Source of the DNA: Lacrimispora sp. BS-2
GTDB taxonomy: Bacteria > Bacillota > Clostridia > Lachnospirales > Lachnospiraceae
Assembly: GCF_040207125.1 (NCBI RefSeq)
Contig: NZ_CP157940.1
Coordinates: 2,294,001 to 2,358,000 of the forward strand
Direction of reading: 5' to 3'
Length of the DNA stretch: 64,000 nt
Translations under genes and position numbers: made by a program
Notes under the pieces: model-generated
Told to the model about the DNA's origin: nothing
What the model saw: the letters and a program-made list of their open reading frames with translations, nothing else
Database searches by the model: none
In this document: positions 36,510 through 44,881 of the stretch, piece by piece
Layout: every line of letters begins with the position of its first letter
Position numbering within the stretch: the first letter of the stretch is position 1

Positions 36510-37958
36510 CTAATTCTCATGAATCTCGCTTCCATGAAGTCCCACTGTTCCCTTTTTCACCTCAATATCAGCACCTGACCCGCAGGAAACCTGGATGGAA
36601 GTCTGTGACTTAACTGTAAGATCTTTTTTAGCCGTAATGTTTAAATTCTCTGCAGCTAATATGGTGATATCTTTCTGTGCGTCCAAAACCACTTCTCCGC
36701 TTTTTTTCAAAAAGATGCTGCCCTGGCCATTCCCTGCTTTAATAAGAACGCCTTCCCCCGTCATCTGAACCTGATTCCCCTGGGCTGTCTGGATATTCCT
36801 ATGGTTCGGATTTCCCATGGAATCCGAGGAATTTCCTGCCTGCGGCTTTTGGCCTTTTACATTGGTAACCACATAGGCTTCCTTTTCATCGTCTATTGGG
36901 AAATAAACCCTGACACTTTCCCCATTTTCCGGCATACAATACCAGCCGCTTCCATCTGAAGAGGCTGCCACAGTGGAAAATGGAAACCAGTACTTTTCTC
37001 CATCCCCTGCCTCTATCTCCATGTTCACCTGCACCTGGCTTCTCTTTACAGAAGCGATATTACCGTCAATGGATATCCCGGTAATATTCCCGTTATAGTA
37101 GGGCAGTACCTTAAGACTCTCCTTCTGCCTGAGGCAGTAGCAATTTTTTAACAGGCCATCCCTCAGCCTTCTCTCCGCTGATTCAATATACCAGGGAGTA
37201 CCTTTATATGTAATCTGGCTTCCAATGGAAACAATGTCATAGGATTCTATCTGATACACTGTGTTTTGAGATCTTGTAAGCTCATGAATTCCATTTTCTT
37301 TCATGGATTCAAGCCGGATAAAATCCTGTGAAAGCTTATATGGAAGCTTGTCCCAGTTCTGATTCTCAGGCTTTGGGGACAGCCCTGCCTCAAACCGAAT
37401 ATCAGGAAAGGCCGGATCCGGATAAAGATTTTCCTTGTATTTTGATAAGAAACGTCTTAAAAATTCCCAATCTGTTTCCTCATACTGAACCAGAAGCTGT
37501 CCGACCGGTTCAGCCGGCAGATGTACCATGTGGTCAGACCCGGAATAGCTATCCATGACCTTGGAGATTAGCTGGCGGACACTCATCTGAGGGTTTTGAA
37601 AGATCCGCTTTCTTCGTTCCACATCCATCTGGCAGGTTCCATCCCTGGCTTCCAGCCTGATCAGCCATTCTCCGCCATCCTTATTCATGAATACCTTATC
37701 CACCACGCCATAAAAAAGCACATGTTCTTTCCCTTCTTTCCGGTACATCAGGGAAACCGAATCCTTAATTTCATGAAGATCATTTTCGTTCGTATCACTG
37801 TCTAAGACGGCTTCTACGTACAGGGAAGCATGTTCTCCCGCCTTTTCCGTAATTTTAATCCTGCGAAAATAAACCACTCCAACTGACCCCAGAAACATAT
37901 CCTTGTAAGTAATTGCACTTTTATCATTCTGATGATTGTTCCTTGTTATACTCTCCAC
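36510..37958 (-). CDS. VgrG-like spike protein (copy 2)
   Basis: 482-residue VgrG-type spike. It shows QLLVQYEETDWEFLRRFLSK in the gp27-like part, an OB fold with GISIDGNIASVKRSQVQVNM and WYCMPENGESVRVYFPIDDE, and a C-terminal needle (VLIKAGNGQGSIFLKKSGEV, ILAAENLNITAKKDLTVKSQ). The start is GTG at 37958 with GGGGAG 6 bases upstream, and overlaps the upstream gene by 35 bases. The two stand-alone VgrGs are divergent, so they may form different tips or a mixed trimer. Confidence 0.85.
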   Translation of the reverse strand: MESITRNNHQNDKSAITYKDMFLGSVGVVYFRRIKITEKAGEHASLYVEAVLDSDTNENDLHEIKDSVSLMYRKEGKEHVLFYGVVDKVFMNKDGGEWLIRLEARDGTCQMDVERRKRIFQNPQMSVRQLISKVMDSYSGSDHMVHLPAEPVGQLLVQYEETDWEFLRRFLSKYKENLYPDPAFPDIRFEAGLSPKPENQNWDKLPYKLSQDFIRLESMKENGIHELTRSQNTVYQIESYDIVSIGSQITYKGTPWYIESAERRLRDGLLKNCYCLRQKESLKVLPYYNGNITGISIDGNIASVKRSQVQVNMEIEAGDGEKYWFPFSTVAASSDGSGWYCMPENGESVRVYFPIDDEKEAYVVTNVKGQKPQAGNSSDSMGNPNHRNIQTAQGNQVQMTGEGVLIKAGNGQGSIFLKKSGEVVLDAQKDITILAAENLNITAKKDLTVKSQTSIQVSCGSGADIEVKKGTVGLHGSEIHEN

Positions 37959-38574
37959 TTAAGTCTCCCCTTTCCCTATCAGCCAGCCAGTTATTAAACG
38001 TTATAACCATTGCTTCCAGAAAGATTCCATAAGTATCCTGTTCTGCCTTCATACAATTATAATTTCCCATAAGCTGCCCTCCTCTGACCCGGAACACAAT
38101 GTTATAAAGCCAGCCATTTCCTGTTGGTACGTCAAAACAGATGTATTCCACATGATCAAGCTGTTCTTTCTTCCCGATTTTTACATGCATCCCATTGGCT
38201 GCCATACCGTTCACAAGCATGTTGGCCCATTGATTCAAAGCCATGGGCTTTACCCGCTCTTTGGGCCAGGATATGATTTGGCTGACTTCATGGGCACGAT
38301 TTAAATAGATAACGCCCTCGTCGTTTTCCTGGGTTGCCTGATAAAAGTTTTTAAATAATACAAGAGACATATTTTTGTCCGAATATTTCCGCGTTTCAAA
38401 CTCAAACAACTCTCCATTCTCAAGCCTCATTTCCCCTGCCTTAATTCCATTAAGAGCATCGCTTAAGGTCAATATTTTCGCCTCTTCTTTCCGTTGCTCT
38501 GCCTGTTCCTTTTCTTCTCTTACCTTTTGTCTTCTGGCACGCTCCAACAGTGCAATCTTTTCATCCAGATTCAT
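37924..38574 (-). CDS. Coiled-coil plus DcrB/EagR-like protein, chaperone candidate
   Basis: 216 residues. A highly charged N-terminal coiled coil (about 1-40, RQKVREEKEQAEQRKEEAK) is followed by an alpha/beta domain whose strands FETRKYSDKNMSLVLFKNFY, HVEYICFDVPTGNGWLYNIV and FRVRGGQLMGNYNC resemble the DcrB/DUF1795 fold of EagR chaperones. In T6SS, EagR proteins hold the hydrophobic segment of RHS or PAAR effectors. Location immediately before the VgrG genes, plus an RHS effector with a hydrophobic N-terminal pair in the operon, supports such a role. The fold call is weak. GGGAGG precedes the ATG. Confidence 0.45.
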   Translation of the reverse strand: MNLDEKIALLERARRQKVREEKEQAEQRKEEAKILTLSDALNGIKAGEMRLENGELFEFETRKYSDKNMSLVLFKNFYQATQENDEGVIYLNRAHEVSQIISWPKERVKPMALNQWANMLVNGMAANGMHVKIGKKEQLDHVEYICFDVPTGNGWLYNIVFRVRGGQLMGNYNCMKAEQDTYGIFLEAMVITFNNWLADRERGDLSGEYNKEQSSE

Positions 38575-38589
38575 TCGTTTCCCTCCCGT

Positions 38590-39366
38590 CTATAACAACA
38601 TAACGCTTCTCTTCCCCCGGCTGACTTCACCTTTTCTCACTTCCCCATTCCTCTGATTTTTTAAAATTTCCTTAAGTCCTCTATAGAGTCCTGCATTTCC
38701 CCTGTCTCCATAATCTTCTCCCAATCCGGCAAACAGATATTCCCGGATACAGTCAACTGTCACAGCTCCATGAACGGCCAGGGCTGTCATGGAAAAGCTG
38801 GCATCAAGGGGATCTAAAGGTCTGCTTCTCATGATCTCCTTTGAAAACTGCCTGATGATCCTGGGATTTAATGTACTCCCTCCTTCTGCCGCGTAGGGCT
38901 GATGAATTAAGTTCACTGTGTCATACTCCGTGGAATAATCCTGGAAATTCTCATAAGAGCTGCGAAGCCTTGCTCCTTCCTGAAGCCGGAACCTGCACAG
39001 CTCCATTTCACAGGCTGGGTCCGGTTTCTTATCCTCCAGAAATATCCTGGTATTTCCCATGATCCTTCCAGCCTCCCTGATTTCGGTGAGAAACTGCACC
39101 TTTAAATACCGGATCTTATCCTGGGCACTGCACTCCAGCATATAGGGCTGCTCCATAAAATAAAGCTTTCCCTTCCAATAAATCATGCCGGGGGAAATGG
39201 TCAGCTGTCCGTCATCCCAAACAATGTCACATCCATTTATAATTCCATCACCAAATCCCTGAAACTGCAGATCCAGAAAAACCTTAGGATAGTCTCTAAG
39301 CTTGTCCAGCATCTCGGCCCTTAAAAGGCGTTTTTTTTCAAATTGGGGATAATCATACTGAAACAT
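38590..39366 (-). CDS. Phage tail-fibre-connector-like protein, TssK/baseplate candidate
   Basis: 258-residue protein. The N-terminal ~85 residues (FEKKRLLRAEMLDKLRDYP, then GFGDGIINGCDIVWDDGQLT and SPGMIYWKGKLYFM) resemble the N-terminal shoulder domains of phage tail-fibre/receptor-binding connectors, in which a 'virtual' beta sandwich reads G-x-x-I/V...SPG..Y..G. TssK of T6SS is related to such connectors. The start at 39366 has GGAGGAAATGA just upstream; the longer frame to 39399 overlaps the previous gene. The function is inferred. Confidence 0.45.
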   Translation of the reverse strand: MFQYDYPQFEKKRLLRAEMLDKLRDYPKVFLDLQFQGFGDGIINGCDIVWDDGQLTISPGMIYWKGKLYFMEQPYMLECSAQDKIRYLKVQFLTEIREAGRIMGNTRIFLEDKKPDPACEMELCRFRLQEGARLRSSYENFQDYSTEYDTVNLIHQPYAAEGGSTLNPRIIRQFSKEIMRSRPLDPLDASFSMTALAVHGAVTVDCIREYLFAGLGEDYGDRGNAGLYRGLKEILKNQRNGEVRKGEVSRGKRSVMLL

Positions 39367-39379
39367 TTCATTTCCTCCA

Positions 39380-40075
39380 TCAGCACAAGATAATTTCATC
39401 TATTTCCATGGTTTCTGCCATTTCGATGATTCCAAAATGGTATTCATAATAAATATCCACATGATAAGGCAGCTCCAAAAACATATTGGTTAAAAAATCC
39501 ATTTTCTTTACAATTTCTTTCTCCTTTTTCTGTCCGATATAAATCAGGATCTCATAGGAGTTTTGGTTGCTGTGATATACAATGTTACCCGGAATCAGCG
39601 CCTCCATCATGTCTTTAAACATATCCAGGGAACTGCCGGTTTCATACTGCTTTAGCAGGCCGCTTAAAAGGATTTCCTGCTCTTCCCGGCAAAAGAGAGC
39701 CATGGTCTCTTTCGCCTGAGTTCCAAAAGCATGGTCTTCCAGATCCTGGTAAAGCAGCTTCTTATAATACTCTTCCCTTGACATTCCGGAAACTGCATCA
39801 TTTTGCATCAACTGATGAAAGATCAAATGAAACAGGTTTTCTTTAAGCTTGGGAAATTCCTTTTGATCCGGCCGGAAGAAATCCTTAAATATGTTGTAAA
39901 ACCGATAGTAGGGATTAATTTCAATAATCTCTCCCTCCTCTATCTCCTTTTGATTCAGATAGGAACCAGACAGTTCCATATAGGCACTGAATTCACGGGG
40001 CATTTCAAACCGAATGCTCTTTTCCGACACCCCACACTTCTTTAACGCCAACATAACTTCCCACAAATAATTCAT
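39380..40075 (-). CDS. Conserved apparatus protein, baseplate candidate
   Basis: 231 residues, mostly helical N-terminus and a beta-rich C-terminus with a distinctive ending: ELPYHVDIYYEYHFGIIEMA then TMEIDEIIL. The upstream FREMPREFSAYME-like part and the acidic central region give no known motif. The start at 40075 was chosen because GGAGGA is 8 bases upstream. Its position between two other candidate baseplate genes suggests a TssG- or gp25-like structural part, unproven by sequence. Confidence 0.5.
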   Translation of the reverse strand: MNYLWEVMLALKKCGVSEKSIRFEMPREFSAYMELSGSYLNQKEIEEGEIIEINPYYRFYNIFKDFFRPDQKEFPKLKENLFHLIFHQLMQNDAVSGMSREEYYKKLLYQDLEDHAFGTQAKETMALFCREEQEILLSGLLKQYETGSSLDMFKDMMEALIPGNIVYHSNQNSYEILIYIGQKKEKEIVKKMDFLTNMFLELPYHVDIYYEYHFGIIEMAETMEIDEIILC

Positions 40076-41361
40076 ACAAGCTTTCCTCCGCATTCGTACT
40101 CAGGAAAATATTCCTGAACCTCAGAGGAGATAAAGCTTGCTAAATCCCGCAAAAGCCATGTTTCCTTTCCTTTTGGCTTAAAATAGAGGATCAGCTGCTT
40201 TTTTCCTTCCCTGTCCCGGATCTCATCTTCTATAAAAAAGTTCATGGAGTAGGTTTCTAAGAATTCCAGTCCATTTTCCTTCAAGGCACAATCCTGGTAC
40301 TCAATAAAATCCTCCAGGCCAAATCCGCGGATAAAACGTTCCAGTTCTCCTTTTGTTTTTACCGCCTGCCCCATTTTCCTCTGAAAACGCTCTGCAAACC
40401 CATCTTTTCTTAAGTTCTCCATAAGCGGATAAGTATAGCGGTCTATTTTATGATCCCCGCCGCTTCGTATCATATGAATGTCCCACTTTTTTGCATTTTC
40501 AACCTGTCCGGTGACCAAAAGCTTATCTCCACTCTGCCTGACGCTTCTGATACCGGCCTTTTCTTCTACAAGATAAGCGTGTTCCGTTCCATAATCCCGA
40601 ATGGATATAACATGTTCAAAATTTTCATGATCACTGCAGGCAATGGGAAAGCCTACGCTTTCCAGCTTCAAATGACGTACATTCCATATGGGGATCATGT
40701 CGTAATGGACAAACCGGTTATACTTCCCAAAATCGGCTCCGAAATTTGTCACAAACTCCTCATCCCCCGCCTCATCCGGGAGACCGGTAATACAAATGTC
40801 CACCATTTTAAAAAGATAGGGAGCATTGATGGTTTTCCATGGGATTCCATTTTTCATGAACAGGTGATAGAGATGCTCTATTTCTTTCCCATAGCGTTCA
40901 CTCCGTTCTAAGCGGATATTAACCGGATACTCTTTGCCAGCCCGTAAAATTCCTGTGAAGTCTTCCTGGTTCTTTAATATCTCTTCAACCGTCAAAGCAT
41001 CACATTCCAAAAACACGGTAGCCAGGCAAAACTTCCCCTCAGTCTTAAGCTTCTCCCTCACATCGAAAATCTTATAAGAGACCATTTCTAAATCTTCTTC
41101 ACATATGGGAGACATTAGATGATGGGACTTATCCAGATAGGTACGTTCCATCAGTCCCGTACGGATTAAATAACGGTTGATGTCATACGCAAGGTCATTC
41201 ATCACCCGCTCCTCTAACATCCGGTACATCTTTACGTTTGTTTCATACAGTTCTAAAAACACGCCTTCCATTAAGCTTTTAAATGCGATCCGCTCCTCTA
41301 AATTGCTGATTGACTGGATCTCATCCCTGATCATTGCTTTCATTTCTTCTATCTGATCCAT
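40072..41361 (-). CDS. Conserved apparatus protein, TssF/baseplate-wedge candidate
   Basis: 429 residues. Helical N-terminus (residues ~1-75, ending VMNDLAYDINRYLIRTGLM), a mixed alpha/beta middle (CLATVFLECDALTVEEIL), a beta region (WNVRHLKLESVGFPIACSDH, then ISIRDYGTEHAYLVEEKAGI), and a helical C-terminus. I do not recognise a Pfam family. Size, soluble nature and position upstream of the fibre-like gene would suit a TssF/gpJ-like wedge subunit, though no TssF motif is evident. GGAGGTGAAGG precedes the ATG, and the stop overlaps the next gene. Confidence 0.45.
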   Translation of the reverse strand: MDQIEEMKAMIRDEIQSISNLEERIAFKSLMEGVFLELYETNVKMYRMLEERVMNDLAYDINRYLIRTGLMERTYLDKSHHLMSPICEEDLEMVSYKIFDVREKLKTEGKFCLATVFLECDALTVEEILKNQEDFTGILRAGKEYPVNIRLERSERYGKEIEHLYHLFMKNGIPWKTINAPYLFKMVDICITGLPDEAGDEEFVTNFGADFGKYNRFVHYDMIPIWNVRHLKLESVGFPIACSDHENFEHVISIRDYGTEHAYLVEEKAGIRSVRQSGDKLLVTGQVENAKKWDIHMIRSGGDHKIDRYTYPLMENLRKDGFAERFQRKMGQAVKTKGELERFIRGFGLEDFIEYQDCALKENGLEFLETYSMNFFIEDEIRDREGKKQLILYFKPKGKETWLLRDLASFISSEVQEYFPEYECGGKLV

Positions 41362-41396
41362 CTTTCCTTCACCTCCTTATTTTGAGGATAGCTTAT

Positions 41397-42326
41397 TTAT
41401 TGAACCGGTTCGCACGAGCTTACGATTTCGTCTAACGTTGATTTATTTTTCTCAAAATTACTTGGAACGCAAGCTTGTAATATAACTGCAAATTCCCCAA
41501 ACTCCTTAAATTCTACTAAAGAGAAAGTATAATAATATTTCACAGAGTCCCGTTCACCGGAATACACAACAGTTTTTATCCTCTTATCTCCAATCTCTGC
41601 ATCTTTTGTTTCCTCAATAAATTTGAAATTTTTCCTTAGAGATTGTAAGTCATCAATATGATAAGATAAAAGATCTTCAGGACTTGCGTTTTCTGAAAGA
41701 TCTGTTTTTTCATAAACAAAAACTCCTGTTGATAAGTCTTCAAAACGTGAAACGCACTGCAAATCATAAGGATTTTCCTCTTCATATAATTTCCAATCAT
41801 CAGGGAAATTAAATACTAAATCATTTGCTGTAAAAGATTTAGACTCCACCGTCTGTGAAAAAATTTCCTTCTCTCCTGTGGGATAAAGTACAATTCCAGC
41901 TATAACCGCAATGGCAAGAGAAACAATAATCAGTATGGTAACAAAAATGCTTAAAACGCTTGTACCTCCGCGCTTGCTTATGTACTGTTCTGCCTCTCCC
42001 GCTGTCATTCCTGAGGTTTGGACAATGATTTTCATTCCTTTTTTGCGGTAATAAGAGTTTGCAAATATTCCCACAAGTATACGAAGAATCAGTCCGCTCC
42101 CCGGAATGATCACCGAAAAAAGAGAGATCACCCCATATAAAAAAGCCTCTAAATACATTTTTCTGTATGCCAGCCAGTAAACCGGAAAAAGGAAAGCAGG
42201 CCAGTTCCAGCTTGAAAAGTTTTGGCGTTCCGGTTTGTCACGCCACTTATTTTTGTAATATTCGTAATTATTCCCCACGAATAATTCAATACTCCAATCA
42301 TCTAATATCTTGTGTTCTTCTGTCAT
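41397..42326 (-). CDS. DUF2628 membrane protein with DcrB/PsbP-like domain
   Basis: 309 residues. The N-terminal ~105 residues match the DUF2628 pattern: WRDKPERQNFSSWNWPAFLF followed by YWLAYRKMYLEAFLYG and helices, then YYRKKGMKII. A further membrane segment (about 130-150, SIFVTILIIVSLAIAVIAGI) leads to an extracytoplasmic domain beginning NDLVFNFPDDWKLYEEEN, like the PsbP/DcrB fold. The start at 42326 has GGAGG 7 bases upstream; the 58 residues before it belong to sequence overlapping the Hsp70-like gene. Probably an envelope component or anchor of the apparatus. Confidence 0.7.
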   Translation of the reverse strand: MTEEHKILDDWSIELFVGNNYEYYKNKWRDKPERQNFSSWNWPAFLFPVYWLAYRKMYLEAFLYGVISLFSVIIPGSGLILRILVGIFANSYYRKKGMKIIVQTSGMTAGEAEQYISKRGGTSVLSIFVTILIIVSLAIAVIAGIVLYPTGEKEIFSQTVESKSFTANDLVFNFPDDWKLYEEENPYDLQCVSRFEDLSTGVFVYEKTDLSENASPEDLLSYHIDDLQSLRKNFKFIEETKDAEIGDKRIKTVVYSGERDSVKYYYTFSLVEFKEFGEFAVILQACVPSNFEKNKSTLDEIVSSCEPVQ

Positions 42327-42357
42327 TGATAATCCTCCTGTTATATTAAGAATTTTC

Positions 42358-44832
42358 TTATTTTCTACCGTCAAAAAAGTTCTCTTCCCATGTGTCATCC
42401 TCAAAATCAAAGAAGGTTTCCTTCCCCTTATAAAGCACTTCATTTTCCCGCAATACCGGAAGCACCACAAATCCCCAGCGCTTTCTTGATACCCATACAA
42501 AGAACTTCATTTCCCCTTCCAGTATGGTATCCGTTTCCTCCTGAATCACGCTTCCTTCATATTGTTTGTCAATCTCCTCCTGTGTCGTCCGCTCAAATGT
42601 TTCGGTGTCATACTCAAAGTAATAGGGTTTCAGGCGTTTTCCTTTGTCATCATTTAAGTAAAGGTCCAGCTGCTTTCCGATCATGAAGCGGGAAATGCAT
42701 CCGATATGTTCCTCCGGGTCCAGACTGCGGATCAATATCTTTTCCTGATTCTCATGAGTATGTGCCACAATCTCATAAGGAAGGGTCCGCACCTGGTAGT
42801 CCTGATTTACCTTCATATAGCCTCGTTTGCAGTTCATAAAATAAGCAAGAGCACCCTTTAAGCAGCACATCTTAAGCTCCGACTCATCCTCTCCCTTTTT
42901 TGCACTTTGGATCAGCTTACCAGGAACATACTGCTTCAAGGCCTCCATAAACAAGCTGGATCTGCAGGACTGTCCGGTCAGCTTGATCATTTCATATTCC
43001 TGTAATTCTCCCTGTTCAAATTTCTGATCCAGAAAACGCTCCATCAGATGATAAATATCCGGTCTTAAAATCGTCTCAATCTCATTTAAATACAGGGGAA
43101 AGCGTATTTCCCGGTCAATATGGGTAAAGCAGCCCTCGTCAAGCACTGACAGCTTCCATTTATCCAAAAACATTCCCCTGCTTTCCCCTTCCCTGCTGGT
43201 TTCAATCCAAAGCTCATACTGAAACCTGGACCCAAAAAAGGATTTTTTCACCTCTTCTGCAAGCTGAAACAGATAATAATAGTTGTTCTTCACATGAAAA
43301 TACTGCTCCCTGCTTTTGTCCTCATAATCCTTAAACCGGGTCGGAAGGAATCCCTCTGCCCTGTAATAATCCTCATCCAGTCTCTGCCCGTAATTTCCGT
43401 CAGACGAGTCAGAGGAATCCCCCTGTTCCAAATATCCCAATGCCCGTGAAATCTTTATTTTTAACATCTGCAGGATGCGGAATGTTAAATTATTTCCACC
43501 AAAATTCGTATCTCCGTTTTCATACCTGGTCTCTAAATCAATGGTATAAGACACCCGGCTGTTATCAATACGGAACCGCCCGGAAGTCAAATCTGTAGTT
43601 CCTCCTCCGCAGTCAATGATCAATGCATGATACCAGCGCCCTTTCTCATAGCGATTCTCACTTACCAGCCCGTAAATGCTGTTAAAAAGTACAGCCATCC
43701 CTTCATCCAGCTCACAGTTTACATGAAATTCCGGAAGCAGCTCCTCAAACAATTCCCGGAACTTCTCCTTTTGGCGAATAGGGGCCAGAAACTGAATATT
43801 CTTAAACTGGCATTTAAACTGCTGTTTCGCCAGGTCGATTAAGTATTCTAAGTATGCTTTCAGCATGTCCCGGCGAGGGATCTGATATTTAAACCCGCTT
43901 TTTAAAATGACACTTTCCATCCGTTCTGCATCACTGATCCATCGCTTAATATCAAAAAACACGGGGACATCTTCATCTAAGTACCCCTGGCCACCCATGG
44001 CAAGCGCCTCGTTTCCAAATTTGAATCCGTGTCCGCCTTCCCGGCATTCCTCTACCCCTATGACACTAGGGATGACAGAATGTTTTCCATCTCTGGCAAT
44101 TTTCACACTTCCATCAGGGAGGCATATCCCCATTGTCGTATTGGAGCTTCCAAAGTCAATGACCAAAGGAAGATCTGTCTCCGCCACTTCCCTTACCTCA
44201 ATATCCAGAAGAGGAATCCGGATTCCATCCATATGGCCAGGAATGGATGAATAATCTCCCTGATAGCAGTCATAAAGAAATTCCGAATCTCGTTCATTGG
44301 GAAAATATAAAATAAAATACTGGTGTTTCCCAAGAGGCAGGACCCGCATATCTTTCCCCTGAAACAGATAGAAGGTATTTTCCACCTCTTTTATGTAAAA
44401 ACAGGTATAAATCCGGAAATTCTCGTCTATGAGCAACAGGTTTCCTTCATATAAGATCATGTCCGATTCTACCTTGTAATGATCCAGTTCATTTAATCCG
44501 GTTCCACGGTAAATTACCATGGTTCCCGGTATTCTCACCTGCTGGTTGGAACGGATATCTATGAGATTCCGGTCAAAAAACTCCTGAAGACGTTCCAGCC
44601 CGCCTTTGCATTCCGCATCAATATGCCGATAATCCTTCTGCCCCCTAAACCGCAGGATCAGCCGAAGGAGTACTTCCCGATCCATGCAGCTTCCGGACGG
44701 CATGACCAGCTTCTCCTTTCGGCAAATTTCCTTAAGCTGAAAGGTGGTCATCGTTTCCAATTTGCTTCTTTTATAAGTATTTTTTTCCGGTTCTGTCTTT
44801 CCCGGGTGTAAGGTATAGGTATATCGGCTCAT
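42358..44832 (-). CDS. Hsp70/DnaK-like ATPase with SAP-like N-terminus
   Basis: 824 residues. Residues ~26-65 (MTTFQLKEICRKEKLVMPSG) have the helix-turn-helix pattern of a SAP domain. Residues ~95-215 are an unknown beta-rich region. From 220 the actin/Hsp70 ATPase fold begins with phosphate 1 loop VIDFGSSNTTMGI (225-233), followed by HSVIPSVIGV, and phosphate 2 loop LIIDCGGGTTDLTSG (407-414) and ENGDTNFGGNNLT. The C-terminal region lacks an obvious substrate-binding domain of DnaK. With the J-domain gene in the same operon it could act as an assembly or recycling chaperone in place of ClpV, which is absent. Cytoplasmic. Confidence 0.85.
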   Translation of the reverse strand: MSRYTYTLHPGKTEPEKNTYKRSKLETMTTFQLKEICRKEKLVMPSGSCMDREVLLRLILRFRGQKDYRHIDAECKGGLERLQEFFDRNLIDIRSNQQVRIPGTMVIYRGTGLNELDHYKVESDMILYEGNLLLIDENFRIYTCFYIKEVENTFYLFQGKDMRVLPLGKHQYFILYFPNERDSEFLYDCYQGDYSSIPGHMDGIRIPLLDIEVREVAETDLPLVIDFGSSNTTMGICLPDGSVKIARDGKHSVIPSVIGVEECREGGHGFKFGNEALAMGGQGYLDEDVPVFFDIKRWISDAERMESVILKSGFKYQIPRRDMLKAYLEYLIDLAKQQFKCQFKNIQFLAPIRQKEKFRELFEELLPEFHVNCELDEGMAVLFNSIYGLVSENRYEKGRWYHALIIDCGGGTTDLTSGRFRIDNSRVSYTIDLETRYENGDTNFGGNNLTFRILQMLKIKISRALGYLEQGDSSDSSDGNYGQRLDEDYYRAEGFLPTRFKDYEDKSREQYFHVKNNYYYLFQLAEEVKKSFFGSRFQYELWIETSREGESRGMFLDKWKLSVLDEGCFTHIDREIRFPLYLNEIETILRPDIYHLMERFLDQKFEQGELQEYEMIKLTGQSCRSSLFMEALKQYVPGKLIQSAKKGEDESELKMCCLKGALAYFMNCKRGYMKVNQDYQVRTLPYEIVAHTHENQEKILIRSLDPEEHIGCISRFMIGKQLDLYLNDDKGKRLKPYYFEYDTETFERTTQEEIDKQYEGSVIQEETDTILEGEMKFFVWVSRKRWGFVVLPVLRENEVLYKGKETFFDFEDDTWEENFFDGRK

Positions 44833-44881
44833 TTGTATTCCTCACTTTGTCATGTATTTCCCGTAAATGGTTTCCGGCAGC

